A stretch of DNA of 9,461 nt. Source: IH12 sp041987265 (GTDB lineage Bacteria > Pseudomonadota > Alphaproteobacteria > Caulobacterales > Hyphomonadaceae). Made by a program: the position numbers and the translations under genes. Below are positions 1-6,367 of this stretch, in pieces. Under the pieces are notes generated by a model, which was given only the letters and a program-made list of their open reading frames with translations, had not been told where the DNA came from and made no database searches. How positions within the stretch are numbered: position 1 is the stretch's first letter; every line of letters begins with the position of its first letter. The stretch is taken from the NCBI GenBank assembly GCA_041987265.1, contig JBHIWT010000137.1, positions 1 through 9,461 on the forward strand. Direction: 5' to 3'.

Positions 1-399
1 TATGGCGAGGGAGAGCCGGCGCGTTATCCGGTGAAGGCGGCGAAGGCTGTGCGGCCGGAGCGGCGCGGGGTGGCGTTTGTCGGCGTGCGCGGCGGCGAGG
101 TGTTGCTGGAGCGGCGGCCAGGCGAAGGGTTGCTGGGCGGGATGTTGATGCCGCCTTCAACGGAATGGGTTGAGGGCGGTGTGGGTGCGCCGATGAATGC
201 AGCGCCGTTCGAGGGTGCGTGGGAGCGGGTCGGCGAAGTGCGCCATGTGTTCACGCACTTCTCGCTGAGACTTGAGGTGATGCGCGCGGAAGCCGGCGCG
301 CGGGATGCGGCGGACGGCGAGTGGCTGGACGCGCAGGACGCCAAGGCCGCCTTGCCGTCGGTCGGACGCAAGGCGGTTGCGCTGGCGGTTGGCGACTAG
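1..399 (+). CDS. mutY: A/G-specific adenine glycosylase MutY, C-terminal part (5' end outside window)
   Basis: This is the 3' end of a base-excision-repair glycosylase that removes adenine mispaired with 8-oxoguanine. The frame is open from base 1, so the catalytic helix-hairpin-helix and iron-sulfur regions lie upstream of the window. What remains is the MutT/NUDIX-like C-terminal domain, which in MutY recognises 8-oxoG. Visible family signatures are the linker YPVKAAKAVRPERRG, the strand EVLLERRPGEGLLGGM followed by a PPSTEW segment, and RHVFTHFSLRLEV, matching the typical MutY pattern VRHxFTHFxLxL. The frame ends at TAG 397-399, which overlaps the stop of the convergent terC gene. Other NUDIX proteins were considered, but the order of these motifs is specific to MutY. 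Confidence 0.93.
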   Translation, partial: YGEGEPARYPVKAAKAVRPERRGVAFVGVRGGEVLLERRPGEGLLGGMLMPPSTEWVEGGVGAPMNAAPFEGAWERVGEVRHVFTHFSLRLEVMRAEAGARDAADGEWLDAQDAKAALPSVGRKAVALAVGD

Positions 400-1427
400 G
401 ACGGATCGGCCGGTTTTCGCGTCGCCCACAGCGAGAAGGCGATGGCGCCGAGGAGCAGCGTGAGGGTGGCGATGAGCGACCAGACCGCTTCGAGGTGGGG
501 CCAGCCGAGGAAATCGCTGACGCCGAAGTTCCAGAAGATCTTCACACCGATCAGGACCAGCACCAGGGCCAGGCCGTATTTCAGGTAGGAGAAGCGCTCC
601 ACTGCCGCCGACAGCATGAAATACATCGAGCGCAGGCCGAGAATGGCGAAGATGTTCGATGTGTAGACGATGAACGGGTCCTGGGTGACGGCGAGGATGG
701 CCGGTACGCTGTCGACGGCGAAGATGATGTCGACAACCTCGACCGAAATCAGGGCCAAAAGGAGCGGTGTGGCGTAGAGTTTTTCGACGCCGTTCTCATC
801 CGGCAGACGCTTGATGAACTTGCGTCCGTAGATGTCGGGCGTCACTGGCAGGAGCTTGCGGACCAGCTTGATGACCGCGTTGTTCTCCATGTCGGGATCT
901 TCTTCATCGTCTGAGGAGAGCATCCGGACGCCGGTGTAGATGAGGAAGGCGGCGAAGAAGAACAGGACCCAGGTGAACTGGTTCACGACGGCGGTGCCGA
1001 GGCCGATGAAGATGGCGCGGAACACGATCGCGCCGAGGATGCCCCAGAACAGCACGCGGTGCTGATAGTCGCGCGGAACGGCGAAATAGGTGAAGACCAG
1101 CGACATGACGAAGATGTTGTCGAACGCCAGTGCGGTTTCGAGCAGGTAACCGGTGAAGTACTGGATCACCGCCTGTTCCTTGAGGCCGTCTGGCCGCGCG
1201 TAATAGGCGGGGTTGGGTTCATAGAAGAACCAGATCAGCGCGCCGAAGCTGAGCGCGATGGTCGCGAAGACCGACCACATCGCCGCGCTCTTGCCAGCGG
1301 AGACGACACCATCTTTTCGATTGAACAGGCCGAGGTCGAGCCAGAGAAGAGCGAGGATGACGGCGAGGAAGGATAGCCACATCCACAACGGCTGGCCGGC
1401 CACGGCGAGCGTCAGGATTTCCGACAA
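396..1427 (-). CDS. TerC/Alx family integral membrane protein
   Basis: A 343-residue polytopic membrane protein of the TerC family, whose members (Alx, MeeF/MeeY and TerC types) are linked to manganese export, metal loading of exported proteins and tellurite or pH responses. The sequence shows the paired acidic motifs of the family: E97 with D103-N104 in ETALAFDNIF, and E230, D233 and D239 in SVEVVDIIFAVDSVPA. D31 lies in the first membrane helix. A charged cytoplasmic loop (about residues 171-216, rich in Asp and Glu) separates the two halves. The start is TTG at 1427-1425. No ATG or GTG is available upstream in frame, and this start gives the usual short N-terminus before the first helix. 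A GGAG lies 10 nt upstream, inside a hairpin. The stop overlaps mutY by three bases in a shared CTAG. The exact substrate is not determined; Mn2+ is the best guess from the family. Confidence 0.93.
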   Translation of the reverse strand: MSEILTLAVAGQPLWMWLSFLAVILALLWLDLGLFNRKDGVVSAGKSAAMWSVFATIALSFGALIWFFYEPNPAYYARPDGLKEQAVIQYFTGYLLETALAFDNIFVMSLVFTYFAVPRDYQHRVLFWGILGAIVFRAIFIGLGTAVVNQFTWVLFFFAAFLIYTGVRMLSSDDEEDPDMENNAVIKLVRKLLPVTPDIYGRKFIKRLPDENGVEKLYATPLLLALISVEVVDIIFAVDSVPAILAVTQDPFIVYTSNIFAILGLRSMYFMLSAAVERFSYLKYGLALVLVLIGVKIFWNFGVSDFLGWPHLEAVWSLIATLTLLLGAIAFSLWATRKPADPS

Positions 1428-1580
1428 AGGGGTCGATCTCCAGATCGATGCGATGCGTCTTCGCGATGGAGCATGGCTCCCAGAGGATCCGACATCACAG
1501 GTACCGCCGTACCTGCCAGAGGGGCCCGGATCCGCTCTATTGGCGCAAACTGGATCAAGTTGATCCAGAGGCCAAGTGGT
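1428..1580 (-). promoter_or_regulatory. Structured 5' leader of terC (candidate cis-regulatory RNA)
   Basis: If transcription starts near 1580, terC has a ~150-nt leader that folds by eye into four stem-loops, listed in transcript order. (1) At 1575-1540, a 5-bp stem UUGGC/GCCAA carries an 8-bp stem CUGGAUCA/UGAUCCAG with a 3-nt loop. (2) At 1533-1485, an outer 7-bp stem GGAUCCG/CGGAUCC encloses a 7-bp hairpin CAGGUAC-GGCG-GUACCUG. (3) At 1480-1468, GGAGC-CAU-GCUCC. (4) At 1448-1433, UCGAUC-UGGA-GAUCGA, which holds the only GGAG near the TTG start. The heptamer CCAGAGG (+ strand) recurs three times, at 1480, 1516 and 1565. TerC-family genes are often under the Mn2+-sensing yybP-ykoY riboswitch, but I cannot find its conserved GGGGAGUAG-type box here. 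A divergent or different regulatory RNA is inferred. Confidence 0.45.
1550..1568. repeat. Perfect 19-bp inverted repeat (operator or leader stem)
   Basis: CTGGATCAA-G-TTGATCCAG is a perfect palindrome with 9-bp arms and a 1-base centre. It begins about 12 nt downstream of the inferred terC start site, where a dimeric repressor could block transcription. The same bases form the apical part of leader stem-loop 1, so a DNA or RNA role cannot be separated by sequence alone. Confidence 0.5.
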
Positions 1581-1586
1581 CGGCGG

Positions 1587-1614
1587 AATAAATTGTTGTG
1601 AGATCGCCCGTCAA
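1587..1614 (-). promoter_or_regulatory. Candidate sigma-70-type promoter for terC
   Basis: On the minus strand, TTGACG (1614-1609; 5 of 6 to the -35 consensus) is followed after 16 nt by TTTATT (1592-1587; 4 of 6 to the -10 consensus) in an AT-rich patch that stands out from its surroundings. Transcription would begin near 1580. This is a match by eye, without experimental support. Confidence 0.4.
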
Positions 1615-1758
1615 GAGCCCGCGCGCACAATTTGCGTCGTGGTCTTGCGTTGGGGGCGCCGGAGGCAGACATGATTTGCTAGGGTCAGGCAAACAGCTTT
1701 CGCAATTCTTACCTCGAAACGGCCCTATAGCCCCGACGCAAAGACTGGAGACGCTGCG
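1615..1758. other. Intergenic region upstream of cysteine synthase
   Basis: This is the part of the 331-base gap between terC and the cysteine synthase gene that the terC promoter and leader do not explain. It should hold the rightward promoter. I see only poor matches (for example TTGCGT with CATGAT at a 19-nt spacing) and no clear operator. The ribosome binding site GGAG at 1747-1750 lies 8 nt before the ATG of the downstream gene. No plausible coding sequence is present. Confidence 0.5.
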
Positions 1759-2739
1759 ATGTCCGATCAAAACATTCCTGTTCTCGATCCCCCCGGCAGG
1801 GGCAGAATTTACAACGGTATCCTGGAGACGATCGGCAATACGCCGATCGTGCGGGCGGCGCGGTTCGCAGAATCGGAAGGCGTGGTCGCCGACCTGTTGC
1901 TGAAACTGGAATTCTTCAACCCGATGGCCAGCGTGAAGGACCGCATCGCCTACGGGATGGTGATGGATCTGGAACGCGAGGGCCGCATTACGCCGGGGAA
2001 GACGACCCTGGTTGAGCCGACATCCGGAAACACCGGCATCGGCCTGGCGCTGGTCGGCGCATCGCGTGGCTACAGCGTGATCCTGACCATGCCGGAATCG
2101 ATGTCGATCGAGCGGCGCAAGATGCTGGCCTTGCTGGGCGCCAAGCTTGAGCTGACGCCGAAGGAGAAGGGTGTCGGCGGCGCGATCGAAAAGGCGAACG
2201 AATTGCTGGCGACAGTGCCGGGCGCGGTGATGCCCAGCCAGTTCGACAATCCTTCGAACCCGAAAATCCATGAGCAGACGACAGCCGAGGAGATCTGGAA
2301 GGATACCGGCGGGGAAGTGGACATCATCGTCTCGGGGATCGGCACGGGCGGCACGTTCACCGGATGCGCGCGGGTCCTGAAACCGCGGCGGCCTGACCTG
2401 AAGATGGTGGCGGTGGAGCCTGAGAACAGCCCGATCCTGTCGGGCGGGGAGCATTCACCGCATGTGATCCAGGGGATTGGCGCGGGGTTTGTCCCGGCCA
2501 ACATGGACACGACGATGATCGATGAGATCCAGACCGTAAAAAACGAGCGGGCGCTGGAACTGTCCCGCAAGCTTGCGCGTTTGGAAGGAATTGCGGGCGG
2601 CATTTCAACTGGCGCCGCGCTGGCGGCGGCTGTGGAAGTCGGAAAACGTCCCGAGAACGCCGGCAAGAAGCTGGTGGCGATCGTTCCATCATTTGCCGAA
2701 CGCTATCTTTCGACTCTGCTGTTCGAAGGCGTCGTCTGA
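1759..2739 (+). CDS. cysK: Cysteine synthase (O-acetylserine sulfhydrylase), PLP-dependent
   Basis: A 326-residue cytosolic enzyme of fold-type II PLP proteins that makes L-cysteine from O-acetylserine and sulfide. The PLP-binding lysine is K60 in NPMASVKDRI. The substrate-binding loop is PTSGNTGIG (residues 87-95), the phosphate-binding glycine loop is SGIGTGGTFTG near residue 200, and the C-terminal signature PSFAERYLST has Ala where many homologues have Gly. The opening ILETIGNTPIVR is the standard start of the fold. Length is normal for CysK or CysM. The ATG at 1759 is preceded by GGAG at an 8-nt spacing. The gene is divergent from terC and followed 39 bases later by a small lipoprotein gene in the same direction. 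CysK is preferred over CysM or cystathionine beta-synthase from overall motif match; substrate preference is inferred. Confidence 0.93.
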   Translation: MSDQNIPVLDPPGRGRIYNGILETIGNTPIVRAARFAESEGVVADLLLKLEFFNPMASVKDRIAYGMVMDLEREGRITPGKTTLVEPTSGNTGIGLALVGASRGYSVILTMPESMSIERRKMLALLGAKLELTPKEKGVGGAIEKANELLATVPGAVMPSQFDNPSNPKIHEQTTAEEIWKDTGGEVDIIVSGIGTGGTFTGCARVLKPRRPDLKMVAVEPENSPILSGGEHSPHVIQGIGAGFVPANMDTTMIDEIQTVKNERALELSRKLARLEGIAGGISTGAALAAAVEVGKRPENAGKKLVAIVPSFAERYLSTLLFEGVV

Positions 2740-2760
2740 GCCGCGCCCTTCGGCGGCTCA
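2737..2760 (+). terminator. Stop-codon hairpin after cysteine synthase (no T-tract)
   Basis: TGAGCCGC (2737-2744) and GCGGCTCA (2753-2760) form a perfect 8-bp stem with an 8-base loop, and the stem begins on the TGA stop codon. No run of T follows on either strand. It could be a U-less terminator, an mRNA 3'-end protector or an attenuator before the lipoprotein gene. Confidence 0.45.
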
Positions 2761-2778
2761 AACGATGGGAGAGCTGTG

Positions 2779-2979
2779 ATGAAGGGTTGGCTGGCAGGCG
2801 CGGCGGTTCTGATGGTCGCCGCGGCTTGCGGCGACGCGGGCGGACCGCCGGACGCGACCTTGCCGCCGGGCGCTGAGGAGACGGAATCCTTCGTGATGCC
2901 GGAAGCCCCTGCAAGCGAGGACGCGCCGGCAAGCGAAGCGCCGCAAACCGAACCGGCGGCGGTTGGCACCACGGGGTAA
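2779..2979 (+). CDS. Small putative lipoprotein, unknown function
   Basis: A 66-residue product that I do not recognise. The N-terminus is a short lipoprotein signal: Lys2, a hydrophobic stretch (WLAGAAVLMVAAA), then Cys17 preceded by three alanines, an acceptable lipobox. The mature part is a low-complexity tail rich in Pro, Ala and Glu with two APASE-type repeats (APASEDAPASEAP) and no expected globular fold. Gly follows directly after the lipidated Cys and Asp is at position 19. The ATG at 2779 is chosen over the in-frame GTG at 2776 because GGGAGAG (2767-2773) sits at a better distance. It may be co-transcribed with cysteine synthase, though a hairpin lies between them. Small disordered lipoproteins of this kind are common in alphaproteobacteria, and none gives a functional lead. 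Confidence 0.7.
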   Translation: MKGWLAGAAVLMVAAACGDAGGPPDATLPPGAEETESFVMPEAPASEDAPASEAPQTEPAAVGTTG

Positions 2980-3006
2980 GTTGCGACCGGCCAGGCTGGG
3001 GGCTGT

Positions 3007-4206
3007 CTATTCGGCAGGGGCGGGCGCGCGGTTGGCCTCTTCGGCGCGGCTGCGCAGGAACCAGATGATGCCGAAGCAGGCGAAGGCCGCGAGGAACAGT
3101 CCTGCGGCGAGGGCGGGGGTAAATCCGATAAAGGTTGGTGCGCCGGCGATCGAGGGGATGGCGATCGCGAGGAAGACCGACACGATCAGGCCGATCATGG
3201 CGCGCATGACATCCGAGACGATGTCGAACACGGCGGCGCCGACGGTGCGGCTTTCGCGCAGGAGGAAGGTGATCGACAGTTCGCGGCCCGCAAGCAGGCC
3301 GAGGAAGACCCAGGTTGTGCTCATCGGCAGGTCGTTCACTTCCTTGAAGACGAAGAGAATGATCCCGTAGATGAAGTCGATCATCGTGGCCGAGCGGATG
3401 TCGATCGTGTTGGTCTTGGATAGAACGATCTTCTGAATTTCGCCGCCGCGGGTGGCGAAGATGATGGCGTGGAGAAGCACCATCACCAAGGTCGCGGAGA
3501 TGATGACGACGGGGTCGAACGTGACCGACCCGGCGACGCCGTCGATGACTTCCTGGTTGCGGGGCAGGAAGACGAAGATGTTGGCGAGGTCCTGCATCAG
3601 CCATTGCGACCAGAGAAAACCGGTCGAGAGCCATTGCAGGGCGACCCAGTAACTCGGGAAGGGCTTTTCGCGCGTTCGCCAGACCCAGCGCTCGAGGATG
3701 TTGGTGACGGCGAGGTAGACGACGATGCCGGCGAGGAAGGCGACGATATAGCCGACCAGCGACTTGGTGAGCATGCCGGGCAGGACATTGTCGCCGGTGG
3801 TGACTCCGGTGAGCGTGAAGATGGTGAGGACCAGGAAGGTGGTCGAGACCGGAATGCCGAAACGGGTGAGGACAAGAAGCGCGAGCGGCGGGGCGACATG
3901 GTACCATTCGATGCCGCCGGGCGGGTCCCAGCGCGCCCACCATTCCGGCCGCGAGCCGTCGTTTTCGAGGATGGGCGGGTAGGCGATGCGGTTGAGGCGT
4001 TCGAAGGCGATGTCGCCGTCGAGTGCGAAATAGCCATAGCCCATGATGGCGATGATGATGGCGCAGGCGAACAGCCAGAGGACCCACCAGGAGACCTTGG
4101 CGTTCGACGACATGAAGGTGCCGAGGGTCTGGATCGCGTCGTTGGCGACGATGGAATAGGACGCGAGCAGAAAGCCCACGATCGCAAACAACTCGATACC
4201 CGCCAT
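3007..4206 (-). CDS. PiT-like inorganic phosphate transporter family permease
   Basis: A 399-residue inner-membrane protein with about ten hydrophobic segments, weakly but recognisably built like the PiT (PHO4) phosphate:cation symporters. It shows their inverted internal duplication: N22-D23 in VANDAIQTLGT pairs with Q205-D206-L-A-N209, and PVSTT (119-123) pairs with PMSTT (294-298). In classical PiT both first motifs read GANDxAN; here the second has Gln for the first Asn. A hydrophilic stretch of about residues 63-103, rich in Trp and Pro, is probably extramembrane. The ATG at 4206 is preferred over an upstream in-frame TTG (4260) because a GGGGA lies just before it and the extra residues are not membrane-like. 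It lies 120 bases after the dehydrogenase gene, on the same strand. Phosphate is the family substrate, but this branch is divergent and another anion is possible. Confidence 0.75.
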   Translation of the reverse strand: MAGIELFAIVGFLLASYSIVANDAIQTLGTFMSSNAKVSWWVLWLFACAIIIAIMGYGYFALDGDIAFERLNRIAYPPILENDGSRPEWWARWDPPGGIEWYHVAPPLALLVLTRFGIPVSTTFLVLTIFTLTGVTTGDNVLPGMLTKSLVGYIVAFLAGIVVYLAVTNILERWVWRTREKPFPSYWVALQWLSTGFLWSQWLMQDLANIFVFLPRNQEVIDGVAGSVTFDPVVIISATLVMVLLHAIIFATRGGEIQKIVLSKTNTIDIRSATMIDFIYGIILFVFKEVNDLPMSTTWVFLGLLAGRELSITFLLRESRTVGAAVFDIVSDVMRAMIGLIVSVFLAIAIPSIAGAPTFIGFTPALAAGLFLAAFACFGIIWFLRSRAEEANRAPAPAE

Positions 4207-4220
4207 CGATTTTCCCCGCT

Positions 4221-4254
4221 CGGTCCGGACGTTTTGGTCACACGTCCCGGACCG
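4221..4254 (-). repeat. Inverted repeat upstream of the PiT-like gene
   Basis: CGGTCCGGACGT (4221-4232) and ACGTCCCGGACCG (4242-4254) pair over 12 bp with one bulged base and a 9-base loop. On the transcript, the stem ends about 15 nt before the ATG, directly ahead of the GGGGA ribosome binding site. It may be a translational control hairpin, an operator, or a terminator for the upstream dehydrogenase gene; no T-tract follows. Confidence 0.5.
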
Positions 4255-4284
4255 CCGCAAGGGGGATGCGGGCGGGCGAATTCG

Positions 4285-4302
4285 ATTTCACAAAAGGTTC
4301 AC
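4285..4302. promoter_or_regulatory. Possible Pho-box-like direct repeat
   Basis: ATTTCAC-AAAA-GGTTCAC is a pair of 7-mers with an 11-bp period and an A-rich spacer, resembling the PhoB box CTGTCAY-AWAW-CTGTCAY (9 of 14 repeat positions). It lies 79-96 bases upstream of the PiT-like start, which makes phosphate control plausible. The repeats point opposite to the gene, so the call is weak. Confidence 0.25.
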
Positions 4303-4326
4303 GCGCGGGCGCGATTCCAGTTGCGG

Positions 4327-6252
4327 TTACTCGGCGGGTTTGAGCGCGATGAAGGCGTTGCCCGGTGTCTGGCCGAAGGAGCCGTAACCTGCGCCGACGA
4401 GGATGTGGCCGGCGCCGACCGAGATGCCGTGCGCTTCGATCGAACCGCCGCGGGCTTCGACACCGTTTGTGGTTTCAAAGGTGCGCGCTGCGTCGAACTT
4501 CTGGAGCACGCGGCCGTTTTTGGCGTCGAAGACGTAGAGCCAGCCGTCGAGCGTGCCTGCTACCAGGGTGTCGCCGACGATGACTGGCGCTGCGGAGAAG
4601 CCGTAGAAGTTTTCGCACTGGGTGATGTGGTCGGAGCGGGCGGGGTCGCAGCTGGCCGAGGCTTCATACGACCAGACCGGTTTGCCGGTCTTGATGTCGA
4701 AGGCGTACATGCCGGCCTTGGGCTCCAGCGGCGCGGCGAAGAGGGCGGCCGGGTCGTTGATCGGGATGAAGACGTTCTTGCCGTCGGTGGCGATGCCCCA
4801 GTGGACGCCGCCAAGGGCCGAGCCGTAGCCGACGCGCTCGTTCCAGAGGACTTCGCCGGTTTCAGCGTCGAGCGCCCAGACGTCGCCAGACTTCTGGCCG
4901 GCGAGGATGATGTCCTTGGCGCCGAGGCCAAAAAGTCCGCCCTTGGTGCGGGCGAGGATGGGTTGGGCGCCGAAATCATAATCGCGGCCATTGCCGCCGA
5001 AATGCATCGGGCAGTTGGGGCCGTCGCCGGGGCGCGGCGCGACAGCGAGACTGTCGGCGGGCGGCGTGGCGCTTTCGCAGGCCATGTTCCAGACATCGGA
5101 TTCCATCGCCTGGAACACCCAGTCCTGTTCGCCGGTGTCGAGGTCGATGGCGATGATGGCGTCGGATGTGACGGTCGCCGGGTGCGAGGTGTTTTCGCCC
5201 GTGGCGACGAGGACGCGGTTACGCTTGGCGTCGATCGTGGGCATGGCCCAGATCGGCGCGCCGGAGGGGCCGCGTTGCTTGACGCCCTGATCGTTGACGA
5301 AGCCGTTGTATTCGGCCTCTTTCATGGTGTGGTATTCCCACAGTTTTGAACCATCGGCGGCGCTGAGCGCGACGACCGCGCCGTGGCCGGTGCAGCATTC
5401 GAATTTGGGATTCATGCCGGAAGCGACGCCGGAGGCGGAGATCGGCACGATGACCTTGTCCTGGTGGACGACAACGCCGCCGCGCACCGCGCCGACGCCA
5501 TTGTCCGGCTTGCCATCGGCCTTCCAGACGAGTTCGCCGGACTGCGCATCGACAACGTGCACGGTGGCCGAGCCGGTGACGTAGAGGATCGCGGTCTTGT
5601 TGTTGATCCGGGCGATCTGCGGCGTGGTGCGTGAGCCGCCGCCGTCATAGACCCAGCGCGCGCAGCCTTCGTTGGCGTCGACCGCCAGCAGCTTGCCGCC
5701 GCCGTTCACAAACAGCGTGTCGCCGATGGAGGGCGTGCCGACGCCGAGATTCTGCGCGCGCGGAAAGCCCAGCGCCCAGTCGACCGCGAGGTTGGACATG
5801 CCGGCGCGGGTGAGGCCTGCATCAGCGTAGGAGATGGAGCGGGTGGAATGTTCGTCGCCGCCGAAGCCGCCGAATGCGACCGGGGCGGAAATGTCCACCG
5901 TGCGGTTGTCGGCGGCGCAGAGCATGGCCTCGTCCCACGGGACGTCGGCGGCTTTCTGTTCGGCGGTGAGCCAGCCGACGAGTTCGGTGAGTTGTTGTTC
6001 GGAAAGGGCCGCCGCCATCGGGGCCATGATGCCGTCTCCGGTGAGCGAGGACTGGAGATCCGCTGGCGAGGTGTTGCGCAGGACCGAGAGCGGCGCGGCG
6101 CGTTCGGCGCCGGGGGTGTTGGCGGGATCGTTGTGGCACAGGGCGCAGGCCTGGTCGTAGACGGCTTTACCGGGATGGTCGGCTTGCTGGGCGAGCGCGG
6201 CGGGCGCGAGCGCAGCGGCGGCCAGCGCGATGGCGAACGAACGCAGTTTCAT
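4327..6252 (-). CDS. PQQ-dependent quinohemoprotein alcohol dehydrogenase, polyvinyl-alcohol-dehydrogenase-like
   Basis: A 641-residue exported enzyme. A signal peptide (MKLRSFAIALAAAALAP, cleavage after ALA at residue 21) is followed by a cytochrome c domain with heme-binding C36-A-L-C39-H40 and M76 or M79 as probable axial ligand (GDGIMAPM). From about residue 130 to the end there are repeated beta-propeller blades with PQQ-repeat motifs such as LLAVDANEGCARWVYD, VHVVDAQSGELVWK and VWALDAETGEVLWN. Adjacent C286-C287 match the vicinal disulfide seen near PQQ in quinoprotein dehydrogenases. An N-terminal heme with a C-terminal propeller is the polyvinyl-alcohol dehydrogenase layout; typical alcohol quinohemoproteins carry the heme at the C-terminus. 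The ATG at 6252 has GGAGG 7 nt upstream. It would oxidise alcohol groups in the periplasm and pass electrons to cytochrome c or quinone. It sits just downstream of a hydrolase lipoprotein gene. No PQQ synthesis gene is in the window. Confidence 0.85.
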   Translation of the reverse strand: MKLRSFAIALAAAALAPAALAQQADHPGKAVYDQACALCHNDPANTPGAERAAPLSVLRNTSPADLQSSLTGDGIMAPMAAALSEQQLTELVGWLTAEQKAADVPWDEAMLCAADNRTVDISAPVAFGGFGGDEHSTRSISYADAGLTRAGMSNLAVDWALGFPRAQNLGVGTPSIGDTLFVNGGGKLLAVDANEGCARWVYDGGGSRTTPQIARINNKTAILYVTGSATVHVVDAQSGELVWKADGKPDNGVGAVRGGVVVHQDKVIVPISASGVASGMNPKFECCTGHGAVVALSAADGSKLWEYHTMKEAEYNGFVNDQGVKQRGPSGAPIWAMPTIDAKRNRVLVATGENTSHPATVTSDAIIAIDLDTGEQDWVFQAMESDVWNMACESATPPADSLAVAPRPGDGPNCPMHFGGNGRDYDFGAQPILARTKGGLFGLGAKDIILAGQKSGDVWALDAETGEVLWNERVGYGSALGGVHWGIATDGKNVFIPINDPAALFAAPLEPKAGMYAFDIKTGKPVWSYEASASCDPARSDHITQCENFYGFSAAPVIVGDTLVAGTLDGWLYVFDAKNGRVLQKFDAARTFETTNGVEARGGSIEAHGISVGAGHILVGAGYGSFGQTPGNAFIALKPAE

Positions 6253-6308
6253 GGCGGATCCTCCAGACCGGTTTCCGTAGCAAGTTCTCGCCTGCCGGAA
6301 TCGCGCGC

Positions 6309-6355
6309 ACAATTGACCGGCGCGTCAGCATTTTCAACTCGCGAGGGTGTGAAAA
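6309..6355 (-). promoter_or_regulatory. Candidate promoter with overlapping inverted repeat, upstream of dehydrogenase gene
   Basis: On the minus strand TTGAAA (6337-6332) and AATTGT (6314-6309) are 17 nt apart and form a weak sigma-70-type promoter in the 115-base gap between the hydrolase and dehydrogenase genes. TTTTCA (6331-6336) and TGAAAA (6350-6355) form an inverted repeat around the palindrome CTCGCGAG (6338-6345), and one arm overlaps the -35 element. This would suit a repressor site. The match is by eye. Confidence 0.27.
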
Positions 6356-6367
6356 CTGTCGGTCGAC

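Noticed and set aside
1428..1580. A canonical yybP-ykoY Mn2+ riboswitch
   Set aside because: Expected from the gene family, but the conserved GGGGAGUAG-type box is not visible. Only the neutral call of a structured leader is kept.
1412..1672. A small minus-strand open frame through the terC leader
   Set aside because: No ribosome site or recognisable protein. It overlaps the terC start in another frame and the region is better explained as leader RNA.
2357..4087. A 576-codon minus-strand open frame across cysteine synthase, the lipoprotein gene and the PiT-like gene
   Set aside because: It is Arg/His/Pro-rich low-complexity sequence in a shifted frame of real genes, with no domain signature.
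4207..4260. An 18-residue N-terminal extension of the PiT-like protein from TTG 4260
   Set aside because: The added residues are polar and encoded by the inverted repeat, and the ribosome site fits the ATG at 4206.
3469..5349. A very long open frame on the + strand opposite the PiT-like and dehydrogenase genes
   Set aside because: It spans two well-supported minus-strand genes and their gap, has a composition of repeated Asp/Gly/Glu/Val/Arg typical of an antisense frame in GC-rich DNA, and shows no family motif.
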